The position numbers were made by a program, and so were the translations under genes. DNA of 6,743 nt from Aquisalimonas sp. (lineage in GTDB: Bacteria; Pseudomonadota; Gammaproteobacteria; Nitrococcales; Aquisalimonadaceae): the NCBI GenBank assembly GCA_007133445.1, contig SLMR01000362.1:1-6743 (forward strand). The letters are read 5' to 3'. Each line of letters begins with the position of its first letter. The first letter of the stretch is position 1. Shown here piece by piece: positions 1 through 6,405 of this stretch. The notes under the pieces are model-generated. The model searched no databases and had not been told where the DNA came from. It saw nothing but the letters and a program-made list of their open reading frames with translations.

Positions 1-560
1 CGCGAGCAGTCCGGCACGTGGAAGCGCTGGAACGCCTCGGTCTCGATGTCCACGTCGCCGTCCGGCCCGAGGGCGGGGGCGCCCAGGTTCCAGCCGGGAT
101 TCCGGGCGAGCAGTTCCTCCTGAAGGGTATCGCGCGTCATTCGGTGCCCGCAGTCCAGGCAGAGCACCACGTCCAGGCGCCCGTGCAGATCCGTAACGCG
201 GGTGCTGCCGGCGCGCTGGTGCAGCCCGTCCACGTTCTGGGTGATCAGCCAGTGCGCCAGCCCCGCACGCTCCAGCCGTGCCAGGGCGTCATGGCCTGCG
301 TTGGGGCGAGCACCGCGCATCTGCGCCCAGCCCACCATGCTGCGGGCCCAGTAGCGCCGGCGAGCGTGCTCGCTGCGCACGAACTCCCGGTACTGGATCG
401 GCGGTCGCCGCTTCCAGTCACCACCGGCGTCCCGGTAGTCCGGAATGCCCGACTCGGTACTCACGCCGGCGCCGGTGAGCAGCACCATGCGGCGACTGGC
501 GGACGCCGCGGCAATCAAACCGTCCAGGGGGCGCGCGGGAGCCGTCGCCGGTGCAGTCAT
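1..560 (-). CDS. Sir2-family NAD-dependent protein deacylase (class II, SIRT4-like), C-terminus cut by window edge
   Basis: The first 186 residues are visible. Sirtuins remove acyl groups from lysine using NAD+, releasing nicotinamide and O-acyl-ADP-ribose, in the cytoplasm. Seen: the nucleotide-binding GAGVSTESGIPDYR at residues 30-43, TQNVDGLHQRAG at 107-118, the catalytic His126 in the HG pair, and the first zinc-ligand pair Cys134/Cys137. The next zinc cysteine (Cys185) sits just before the edge, so the last zinc ligand and the rest of the Rossmann fold lie outside. The GPDGDVDIETE stretch before Cys185 resembles class II (SIRT4-type) sirtuins rather than E. coli CobB; this subclass is inferred from memory of the family. 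The ATG at 560 is chosen because AGGAG (570-574) lies 9 bases upstream; an in-frame ATG at 581 lacks such a site. It follows the LysR gene after 25 bases with no terminator, so co-transcription is likely. The deacylation target cannot be read from sequence. Confidence 0.95.
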   Translation of the reverse strand, partial: MTAPATAPARPLDGLIAAASASRRMVLLTGAGVSTESGIPDYRDAGGDWKRRPPIQYREFVRSEHARRRYWARSMVGWAQMRGARPNAGHDALARLERAGLAHWLITQNVDGLHQRAGSTRVTDLHGRLDVVLCLDCGHRMTRDTLQEELLARNPGWNLGAPALGPDGDVDIETEAFQRFHVPDCS

Positions 561-585
561 GGGCAGCATCTCCTGTAACATGGCG

Positions 586-1542
586 TCAGTGCCTGGCAGC
601 CGGGCGTTGCACACCCTTGACCAGTTCCTCGTCCTCGCGTTCCCAGGGGGGCAGGGGCGTGAACTCCTCCACCAGGAAGTCAACGAAGGCGCGCACCTTC
701 AGCGACAGGTGACGCCCCTGGGGGAACAGCACGTAATACGCGGAGCTCTCCTGCGTGTACTCCGGGAGAAGCTGCACCAGCTCGCCGCTGCGGATGTGGG
801 GTGCAACCAGCCAGGTGGACAGGCGCGCCAGGCCCACGCCAGCCACCGCCGCCTCGAACAGGGCGCTGGCGGTATTGGAGTGAAAGTTGCCATTGACGTG
901 AATGACCCGGCGGCTGCCGTCTTCGTGTTCGAACTCCCAGTCGTTGAAGCGGGAGACATTGTAGAGCGTGAGGCAGTTGTGCTGGAGCAGCTCCTCCGGT
1001 GTCCGCGGTTCACCGTGGCGCCGCAGGTAGTCCGGCGACGCGACGATGATGCGACGGTTGACCGCGATCTTGCGGGCGACCAGGGAGGGGTCCTCAACCT
1101 GCTCCTGGAGCATGATGGCAGCGTCGATGCCTTCCTCCACCAGGTCCACGCGCCGGTCGGTGAGTTCGTACTCCATGTTCAGGTCGGGGTTGAGTTCGAG
1201 AAAGCGGCGCAGCCGCGGAATGACCTCACGCCGGGAGAACGCGGCGGTGCCGGTCACACGCAGCGTGCCGCGGACCTTGTCCTGCAGGGAGCTGACGGCT
1301 TCCTCGGCTTCCTCGATCTCGCGCATGATCCGCGAACAGCGGTCGTAGAAGTCGCGCCCCACTTCAGTGAGGCTGATGCGGCGCGTGGTCCGGTTGAACA
1401 GACGGGCGCCCAGGCGATCCTCCAGACGGCGGATCTGCTTGCTGATGGCCGATGGCGTCATGTCCAGCGTCCGGGCCGCCGCCGAGAAACTGCCGTCGTC
1501 AACGCAGCGGACGAATATCATCATCTCCGACGCACGATCCAT
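586..1542 (-). CDS. LysR-type transcriptional regulator, CrgA-like group
   Basis: A full-length LysR regulator of 318 residues, within the usual 290-330. The N-terminal winged helix-turn-helix spans about residues 4-62, with the recognition region SFSAAARTLDMTPSAISKQ (18-36) followed by RLEDRLGARLFNRTTRR. The linker helix and periplasmic-binding-like effector domain (about 90-295) follow, then a charged tail rich in Glu and Pro. The NRTTRRISLTE segment and the overall pattern match the CrgA-like group, whose effectors are mostly unknown. ATG 1542 is preferred over the upstream in-frame start at 1686, because GGAGGAGGG (1548-1556) sits just ahead of it and homology begins at MDRASEMMIFV. The gene is divergent from a small gene at 1704, with 161 bases between the starts, a typical arrangement for a LysR protein controlling itself and its neighbour. 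The Sir2 gene follows in the same direction. I found no convincing minus-strand sigma-70 promoter. Confidence 0.95.
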   Translation of the reverse strand: MDRASEMMIFVRCVDDGSFSAAARTLDMTPSAISKQIRRLEDRLGARLFNRTTRRISLTEVGRDFYDRCSRIMREIEEAEEAVSSLQDKVRGTLRVTGTAAFSRREVIPRLRRFLELNPDLNMEYELTDRRVDLVEEGIDAAIMLQEQVEDPSLVARKIAVNRRIIVASPDYLRRHGEPRTPEELLQHNCLTLYNVSRFNDWEFEHEDGSRRVIHVNGNFHSNTASALFEAAVAGVGLARLSTWLVAPHIRSGELVQLLPEYTQESSAYYVLFPQGRHLSLKVRAFVDFLVEEFTPLPPWEREDEELVKGVQRPAARH

Positions 1543-1591
1543 GAGTGCCCTCCTCCACTGATCCTGTGCCGCAATGGTCGCATGAAATCTG

Positions 1592-1604
1592 TTCCATACA
1601 GGAA
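1592..1604. promoter_or_regulatory. Candidate LysR-type operator (TTCC-N5-GGAA)
   Basis: A perfect dyad, TTCC ATACA GGAA, which also satisfies the T-N11-A rule for LysR-type binding sites. It lies 50 bases upstream of the LysR start and 7 bases upstream of the first plus-strand -35 candidate (1611). That position fits both autoregulation and control of the divergent small gene. Binding by the adjacent LysR protein is inferred; a 4+4 dyad can occur by chance. Confidence 0.45.
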
Positions 1605-1627
1605 AAACTGTTGTGATAAAGACCGGT

Positions 1628-1656
1628 TTGTCTATACCTCTCCGGTGCGTTATGCT
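1628..1656 (+). promoter_or_regulatory. Candidate sigma-70 promoter for the small gene at 1704
   Basis: TTGTCT (1628-1633) and TATGCT (1651-1656) are separated by 17 bases, each matching 4 of 6 consensus positions. Transcription would begin near 1663 and leave a leader of about 40 bases. An overlapping alternative is TTGTGA (1611-1616) with TATACC (1633-1638) at 16-base spacing. The surrounding DNA is clearly richer in A and T than the flanking genes, which favours a promoter here, but the choice between the two is open. Confidence 0.45.
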
Positions 1657-1703
1657 GCTCCGCAACATCAACGGTGAAACGCCCACCGGGTCGGGAGGTC
1701 ATC

Positions 1704-1889
1704 ATGCAGTACCGCAATCCGTTCCGCCGTGACCGTCAGCAACCGCGTGCCGCCAAGCCGGCCGCCGCCACCGACGTGCTGGACACTATGCCGGGCCTCC
1801 GCGAGGAAGTTGCCCGCTTCAATGGCCAGAACACCCTGCAGCAGGCGATCCGCATCTGCGCCGGCCGCGACCCCCACGGACTGGGCTAG
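1704..1889 (+). CDS. Small hypothetical protein (61 aa), divergent from the LysR regulator
   Basis: I do not recognise this protein. It is soluble-looking, with no signal peptide or membrane segment. The N-terminal third is basic (RNPFRRDRQQPR at residues 4-15), a short Ala/Pro linker follows, then a likely helical region (DVLDTMPGLREEVARFNGQ, about 24-42) and a glycine-rich end with one cysteine. ATG 1704 is preferred because GGGAGG (1693-1698) lies 5 bases upstream; an in-frame GTG at 1674 would add ten residues but has no such site. Support for a real gene comes from the strong ribosome binding site, the promoter candidate upstream and an intrinsic terminator about 50 bases after the stop. 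Lying divergent to a LysR gene makes it a possible target of that regulator. A role in nucleic-acid or protein binding would be a guess from the basic N-terminus only. Confidence 0.65.
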   Translation: MQYRNPFRRDRQQPRAAKPAAATDVLDTMPGLREEVARFNGQNTLQQAIRICAGRDPHGLG

Positions 1890-1904
1890 CATCGTTTCAT
1901 TGTT

Positions 1905-1935
1905 CTCCTCCTCCTTCGTAGCACATTCTACGAAG
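1905..1935 (+). other. CU-rich tract and 8-bp hairpin in the 3' leader of the small gene
   Basis: Fifteen bases after the stop at 1889 comes CTCCTCCTCC (1905-1914), a run complementary to Shine-Dalgarno sequences. It merges into a perfect 8-bp inverted repeat, CTTCGTAG (1914-1921) and CTACGAAG (1928-1935), with a 6-base loop. Five bases further on is a terminator hairpin. The pair of hairpins plus a single-stranded pyrimidine tract resembles the 3' end of a small regulatory RNA or a stabilised mRNA end; that reading is inference. Confidence 0.5.
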
Positions 1936-1940
1936 TTTCA

Positions 1941-1966
1941 ACGGGCCGCTCGGCCCGTTTTTTTTT
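1941..1966 (+). terminator. Rho-independent terminator
   Basis: Stem ACGGGCC (1941-1947) pairs perfectly with GGCCCGT (1952-1958) around a GCTC loop and runs straight into nine T residues (1958-1966). This is a textbook intrinsic terminator for plus-strand transcription and ends the small-gene transcript. It does not have an A-run for efficient termination in the other direction. Confidence 0.93.
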
Positions 1967-2290
1967 GTCCGGATTCCGGCTCTCACGGCCTGCGCCGGCG
2001 AACACCGCCGTTCCAGCTCAATCTAGTCCCATGGGGCATAGAGCATTTTCCCCGCAAACGGATGATTTCCCGGCCAATAGTCATCACCATGCACAGGTGT
2101 AGGGAACCAAACAGCCCGAGCAGATGTAGGCCTTGATTCGGGGTCTTTTTCACAAGTCTGACATCGGGCAACCCGCCCCTCTAGGCAGGGGCATCCAGGC
2201 CGGGTAGAGTCCGCGCAACTTTCCGGGATGACCGGGCCGTACGCTACGTGCAACCAGTGTTTTCACCATGTCAACTCCAAGGAGGCCGTC
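1967..2290. other. 324-base stretch without a convincing gene; leader of the second small gene
   Basis: No open frame here has a plausible start, ribosome binding site and protein character on either strand. The middle (about 2020-2160) is poorer in G and C than the surrounding genes. Near the 3' end are small dyads: CGGG-CAA-CCCG (2165-2175) and GCCCCT-N6-AGGGGC (2175-2192), followed by three CCGGG repeats between 2200 and 2237. This part could fold in the leader RNA of the gene at 2291. I tried matching it to known riboswitch classes by eye without success. No sigma-70 promoter stands out; TTGATT at 2133 has no good -10 partner. Confidence 0.5.
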
Positions 2291-2461
2291 ATGCAGCAGC
2301 AGCATCTTTCGCATCACACCCCGGCGGCCAAGCAGCCGCATCTCGCCCAAGTGCGCCTGGAGGCCGACATGCTCCGCGGCGCGGTCCTTGCCGCCGCAGT
2401 CCGCGGTACGGTGCGCGGCATCCGTGCGCTGAACGCGCGCATCCGCCACAAGGCCGCCTGA
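2291..2461 (+). CDS. Small basic helical hypothetical protein (56 aa)
   Basis: I do not recognise this protein. The first 17 residues are rich in Gln and His (MQQQHLSHHTPAAKQPH). From residue 18 to the end it looks like one long amphipathic helix, LAQVRLEADMLRGAVLAAAV followed by RGTVRGIRALNARIRHKAA, with Arg/Lys spaced along one face and Ala/Val/Leu/Ile along the other. That pattern could suit membrane-surface, nucleic-acid or partner-protein binding; nothing chooses among these. The start is supported by AAGGAGG (2279-2285) 5 bases upstream, one of the best ribosome binding sites in the window. It is related in layout to the 61-residue gene at 1704 (same strand, strong site, start MQ), but the two proteins show no clear similarity. 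It converges on the minus-strand gene ending at 2534, with a shared hairpin between them. Confidence 0.6.
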   Translation: MQQQHLSHHTPAAKQPHLAQVRLEADMLRGAVLAAAVRGTVRGIRALNARIRHKAA

Positions 2462-2501
2462 GCGAGCAGGCACCCGCCGGCAATGGCAACGTCTGGCTGA
2501 A

Positions 2502-2528
2502 ACCGCGACGGCACCAGCCCGTCGCGGT
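2502..2528. terminator. Hairpin between convergent genes, possible bidirectional terminator
   Basis: A perfect 10-bp stem, ACCGCGACGG (2502-2511) with CCGTCGCGGT (2519-2528), around a 7-base loop. It lies between the stops of the plus-strand small gene (2461) and the minus-strand gene (2534). The position and stem strength fit a terminator serving both genes. No T-tract follows on the plus strand and only a short TTT on the minus strand, so termination would be inefficient or need Rho. Confidence 0.55.
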
Positions 2529-2533
2529 CTCCG

Positions 2534-2889
2534 TTAATGCTGTAGCTGCCGCAGTTCCTGGCGCAGCTCCAGCAGCAATGCATCCCCGCCGAAGGATTCC
2601 CACTCCTCGTCGTCCAGGTCCTCCTGCAGGGTCTCCACCAGTTCGATGCGCTCTAAAACGGCACAACGGCGCTCCAGCACCCGCTGATGAGCGGCGCGGT
2701 GGCGCGGGGTTACCTCGAGCCCACGGGCCTCGGCCTGCTCGCGAATCGTGGGCCACTCATCGGCCACCACTTCGGCGGCACGCTCCTCGCACCCCGCATC
2801 GATCTCCTCGAGTGCTGCATCCAGCCCCCCATGGGCCGCCAGAGGGAGTCCCAGGCCGGTAATGAGGGCAAGCATGCGGCCGATCCCGC

Positions 2890-2893
<4 letters not shown>
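2534..2893 (-). CDS. Small acidic hypothetical protein with possible signal peptide, coupled to msrA
   Basis: A protein of 119 residues that I do not recognise. The GTG start at 2893 overlaps the msrA stop by 4 bases (GTGA), which suggests translational coupling; an in-frame ATG six codons later (2875) would give 113 residues. The N-terminus, GIGRMLALITGLGLPLAAHG, has one Arg and a hydrophobic core and looks like a weak signal peptide, so the protein may be periplasmic. The rest is very acidic and almost certainly helical, with charged heptad-like segments at about 24-57 and 65-119, and two cysteines (35 and 77) that could form a disulphide if exported. The end, LLLELRQELRQLQH, could be a coiled coil. 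Position as last gene of the hydrolase-msrA cluster suggests a link with oxidative repair, but that is context only. Confidence 0.7.
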
Positions 2894-3432
<539 letters not shown>

Positions 3433-3481
3433 GTCTTGCTCCTGTGGAATGGCACGTCTGAGGTGAGGACCACACCGGCGC

Positions 3482-3498
3482 CTGACGGTTCCCGTCAG
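3482..3498. other. Hairpin spanning the stop codon of the metallo-hydrolase gene
   Basis: CTGACGG (3482-3488) and CCGTCAG (3492-3498) form a perfect 7-bp stem with a 3-base loop, and the minus-strand stop TGA (3497-3495) lies inside it. No T-tract follows in the direction of transcription, so it is not an intrinsic terminator. It could be an RNA processing or stability element that sets the hydrolase-to-msrA ratio. Confidence 0.4.
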
Positions 3499-4349
3499 CC
3501 GGCGAGGGCCCAGGGGCCCTGGCCAGCACCGCTGACGCGACCTTCGGCACGCAGCTTCTCCAGGTGCGCCTGGACGGAGCCCCGGGCCACCCGCTGCAGC
3601 GGCTCCGGTACATGGGTGTAGATGCGCGCGACCATGTCATTGATCAGCGCATCGCCCGCAGCCAGGGCGTCCAGCACCATGCGCTCGCGCTCCAGGCGAT
3701 GATCAATGATGGCCTGGAACACGTCCCGGGCCGGGCGCAACATCCGCCCGTGCCCTGGCGCGATGGCGTCGATCTCCATGTCCCGCAGCCGTGCCAGCGT
3801 CTCCAGGTACTGCTGCATGTCGCCATCCGGCGGACTGATGACGACAGTATTGCTATCCATCACCACGTCTCCGGCCAGCAGAATGCGCTCATTCTCCAGC
3901 AGAAAGCACAGATGATCGGCGGCGTGCCCCGGGGCATGCAGACAGTGCAGGGTGAAATCGTCGCCGTCCAGGCGATCGCCCTCATCCAGGTCCTGATCCG
4001 CGGCCAGCGCCTGATCACGGATACCCTGCAGATCGGTCGGATGCGCCATGACGGAGGCGCCGGTGATCTCCTGCAGCCGACGCGCTCCCGGTGAGTGATC
4101 CGGGTGCGCGTGGGTGATCAGGATGGCGCGGATCCGCCCTCCACCGGCCGCGACAACAGCATCCAGATGCTCCGCGTCGTCGGGCCCCGGATCCACCACC
4201 ACCTTGTCCTGGCCTCCCACGATCCAGGTGTTGGTACCCGGCCCCGTCATCATGCCGGGATTGGGGGCCGTGATCCGGGCCAGCACCGGGCTGAACCGGT
4301 GCAGTTCACCGACGACCACGCGTTCACCCTGCGGTTGATTCTCGCTCAT
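3495..4349 (-). CDS. Metallo-beta-lactamase-fold hydrolase, LACTB2-like
   Basis: A 284-residue hydrolase of the glyoxalase II/LACTB2 branch of the metallo-beta-lactamase superfamily. Metal ligands are intact: HAHPDH (residues 80-85), His142 in APGHA, Asp161 in LLAGDVV, and His200 in APGHG. The N-terminal GPGTNTWIVG and VVDPGPDD motifs are typical of LACTB2-like proteins. After the metal domain comes a helical winged-helix-like tail (about 225-284, ending AHLEKLRAEGRVSGAG), again as in LACTB2. LACTB2 itself is a single-strand RNA nuclease, while bacterial relatives are usually annotated only as hydrolases, so the substrate is unknown. The ATG at 4349 matches the expected N-terminus but has no ribosome binding site; an in-frame ATG at 4385 follows AGGGG and would add 12 residues. 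It is the first gene of a likely operon with msrA, divergent from the lipid kinase. Confidence 0.9.
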   Translation of the reverse strand: MSENQPQGERVVVGELHRFSPVLARITAPNPGMMTGPGTNTWIVGGQDKVVVDPGPDDAEHLDAVVAAGGGRIRAILITHAHPDHSPGARRLQEITGASVMAHPTDLQGIRDQALAADQDLDEGDRLDGDDFTLHCLHAPGHAADHLCFLLENERILLAGDVVMDSNTVVISPPDGDMQQYLETLARLRDMEIDAIAPGHGRMLRPARDVFQAIIDHRLERERMVLDALAAGDALINDMVARIYTHVPEPLQRVARGSVQAHLEKLRAEGRVSGAGQGPWALAG

Positions 4350-4404
4350 GGGTGGAGGATACCGTGGCAATGCGCCAGGAGCCATGCGGTCCCCTGCCGG
4401 CGGC

Positions 4405-4435
4405 CTGACCCGTCGCGCCCGATCAATGGTATAAC
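4405..4435 (+). promoter_or_regulatory. Candidate extended -10 promoter for the lipid kinase operon
   Basis: TATAAC (4430-4435) is preceded by TGG, giving an extended -10 element with five of six consensus bases. CTGACC (4405-4410) is a possible -35 at an overlong 19-base spacing. Transcription would begin near 4442, about 24 bases before the kinase ATG. The core GGTATAACC is nearly its own complement, so the minus strand also reads TTATACC, and the same patch may serve the divergent hydrolase operon. Confidence 0.5.
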
Positions 4436-4465
4436 CGCGGGGGGACAGCAAACGATGGCAACTCC

Positions 4466-5380
4466 ATGGCGACCCGACCAGCCGACGCGTCCACTCTCTA
4501 CTTCGTCAACCCAAGCGCCGGCGCCGGCCGCGCCGGGCAGTTCTGGGACCGCTGCCATAGGGCCCGGTCCGCGCGGGATGCGATCCGCACCACGTCGGCG
4601 GCGGACAGCACCAGCCAGCTCCGCGCGCGGCTGGATCAGGGCGCACGGCGGATCGTCGCCGTGGGCGGTGACGGTACCTTTCACATGCTGGTCAACGAGA
4701 TCCTGGCCCGAGGCCTGGGCGACCAGGTGGAGATCGGCCTGATTCCAGTAGGCACGGGCTCCGATGTGGGCCGCACGCTGCGTCTGCCCCGTAATCCCCG
4801 CCACGCCATGGCGGCGATGGACCACGGGCGCGCCCGCAGCATCGATGCCCTGCGCGTGGAACTCGATGGCGAAGTCCGCTACGCCGCCAACATCGGCTCC
4901 ATGGGGCTCTCGGGCGAAGTGGCGCAGGACGTCAACCGCCACCGGCGACACGGCCGGCTGGGTTACCTGATGGCCGCACTCCGCCACCTGCTCGGTGACC
5001 GCCCCCGGCCGTGCAGCGTCACGGTGGACGGCACGCCGTGGCATGACGGCCCGGCATGGCTGGTGGCACTGGCCAACGGCCCGCGCTTTGCCCGCGGCAT
5101 GCGCATCGCCCCCGCCGCACGCATGGACGACGGCCTGCTGGACTGCGTGGCGGTCAGCGGGGCGTCACCTTGGGCACTGCTGCCCTGGGTGCCGGCGCTG
5201 TACCTGGGCCGGCATCTGGGGTCGCCCTACATCTCCGTCACGCGGGGCACCTCGGTGCATGTTGCCACCACCGACGGTACGGCCTGGGCCACGGAACTGG
5301 ACGGTGAACCCTACCGCGCGCGGGAGTTGCGGGCGACGATCCTGCCCCGGGCGCTGCGCGTCCTGGCGCTCCCGGATTGA
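4466..5380 (+). CDS. Diacylglycerol kinase-family lipid kinase (YegS/DgkB type)
   Basis: A 304-residue soluble lipid kinase of the DAGK catalytic-domain family, which uses ATP to phosphorylate diacylglycerol or a related lipid at the membrane surface. Seen: the N-terminal LYFVNPSAGAGRAG (11-24), the nucleotide-binding VAVGGDGTFHMLVNEI (64-79) with GGDGT at 67-71, IPVGTGSDVGRTL (93-104), and a second, mostly beta domain from about 125 that contains NIGSMGLSGEVA and MRIAPAARMDDGLLDCV, and ends with ELDGEPY and a short tail. The length is normal for YegS/DgkB proteins. The exact lipid is not predictable; ceramide or sphingosine kinases share these motifs. ATG 4466 has only a weak ribosome binding site but sits 10 codons ahead of the first conserved motif. 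An Ala-rich reductase gene follows after 59 bases with no terminator, so co-transcription is plausible. Confidence 0.92.
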   Translation: MATRPADASTLYFVNPSAGAGRAGQFWDRCHRARSARDAIRTTSAADSTSQLRARLDQGARRIVAVGGDGTFHMLVNEILARGLGDQVEIGLIPVGTGSDVGRTLRLPRNPRHAMAAMDHGRARSIDALRVELDGEVRYAANIGSMGLSGEVAQDVNRHRRHGRLGYLMAALRHLLGDRPRPCSVTVDGTPWHDGPAWLVALANGPRFARGMRIAPAARMDDGLLDCVAVSGASPWALLPWVPALYLGRHLGSPYISVTRGTSVHVATTDGTAWATELDGEPYRARELRATILPRALRVLALPD

Positions 5381-5439
5381 CGCCACGGCCCCGCCACCCC
5401 GAGACTTGAGGGTGCCTGCAGCCGTCCGCGGGACAGTCC

Positions 5440-6405
5440 ATGGCAACCCATCAGCCACACCGACGCCGCTTCCTGCGCCTGCTCGGCCACGCCCTGGGAG
5501 GCGCCGCCGCCACCCGCGCCCTGCCGGGCGTCACCGCGGCACTGCTGGCCGGAGCGCCCGCCCGGCTGGTCGCGGATGACCTGCACCGACGCGCACTGCC
5601 CGGGAACGACGAGACGATTCCGGCCGTCGGCCTGGGCACCTACGTCACCTTCAACGTCGGCCCGGACGAGGCCATGCGCGAGCAGCTCACGGAGGTCCTG
5701 CAGATCTTCTTCGACATGGGCGGCGGCATGATTGACTCCTCGCCCATGTACGGCACCGCCGAGGAGGTGCTCGGGGACTGCCTGGGGCGGCTGGATGACA
5801 CCGCCGGCATGTTCTCCGCCACCAAGGTATGGACGCGCAGCACCGCCGAAGGCCGCGAGCAGATCGACGACTCCCTGTCCCTCTGGGGCATCGACCGCTT
5901 CGATCTCATGCAGGTGCACAACCTGGTGAACTGGCAGGAGCATCTGGAAACCATGCGCCAGCGCCGGGACGGCGGTGACATCCACTACCTGGGCATCACC
6001 ACGTCCCACGGCCGCCGCCACGGCGAACTCGAGGGCATCATGCGCGACGAACCCCTGGATTTCGTCCAGCTCACCTACAACATACTCGACCGCGAGGTCG
6101 AAGACCGCCTGCTGCCCCTGGCCCGGGAACGGGGCATCGCGGTGATCGCCAACCGGCCGTTCCGGCGCGGCGCGCTGTTCGACCGCGTCGACGGCAGGCC
6201 TCTACCCGACTGGGCCGGCGAGTACGCCATCGACAACTGGGCGCAGTTCTTTCTCAAGTTCATCATCTCGCACCCGGACGTCACCTGCGCCATTCCCGCG
6301 ACCTCCCGGCCGGAGCACATGCGCGAGAACATGGGCGCCATGCGCGGTCCGCTGCCCGATGCGGACACGCGCCGCGCCATGGTCGACTACCTGGAAGACC
6401 TGTGA
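5440..6405 (+). CDS. Aldo/keto reductase with twin-arginine signal peptide
   Basis: A 321-residue aldo/keto reductase carrying a Tat signal. The N-terminus HRRRFLRLLG (7-16) fits the RRxFLK-type motif, then a hydrophobic Ala/Leu/Gly segment runs to about residue 45, where LVA-DD is a possible cleavage site. The mature part has the catalytic tetrad in place: Asp99 and Tyr104 in IDSSPMYG, Lys129 in ATKVW, and His160 in MQVHN. IPATSRPEHMRENM near the C-terminus matches the cofactor-phosphate-binding loop of NADPH-using members. AKRs normally reduce carbonyls in the cytoplasm, so export in a folded state with cofactor through the Tat system is what the signal implies; substrate unknown. The ribosome binding site (GCGGGA) is weak. 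It follows the lipid kinase by 59 bases and its stop TGA overlaps the start of the next gene. Confidence 0.93.
   Translation: MATHQPHRRRFLRLLGHALGGAAATRALPGVTAALLAGAPARLVADDLHRRALPGNDETIPAVGLGTYVTFNVGPDEAMREQLTEVLQIFFDMGGGMIDSSPMYGTAEEVLGDCLGRLDDTAGMFSATKVWTRSTAEGREQIDDSLSLWGIDRFDLMQVHNLVNWQEHLETMRQRRDGGDIHYLGITTSHGRRHGELEGIMRDEPLDFVQLTYNILDREVEDRLLPLARERGIAVIANRPFRRGALFDRVDGRPLPDWAGEYAIDNWAQFFLKFIISHPDVTCAIPATSRPEHMRENMGAMRGPLPDADTRRAMVDYLEDL

Noticed and set aside
445..1677. A long plus-strand open frame (410 codons) opposite the LysR gene
   Set aside because: It is the antisense shadow of a well-supported LysR gene in GC-rich DNA; it has no ribosome binding site and no recognisable protein features.
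1499..1686. LysR gene starting at 1686 with a 48-residue N-terminal extension
   Set aside because: The extension lies in the divergent promoter region, has no similarity to LysR N-termini, and the ATG at 1542 has a strong ribosome binding site.
2089..2128. An ECF/sigma-E-like promoter beginning GGAACC
   Set aside because: No TCTGA- or TCAAA-like -10 element follows at the required distance.
2130..2250. A cyclic-di-GMP or other known riboswitch before the gene at 2291
   Set aside because: GGGCAA and neighbouring hairpins gave a faint resemblance to the GEMM class, but the conserved core blocks and tetraloop are not present in the right order.
1983..2253. Minus-strand open frames in the gap between the two small genes
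   Set aside because: They have no ribosome binding sites, overlap each other in different frames and give no protein character I recognise.
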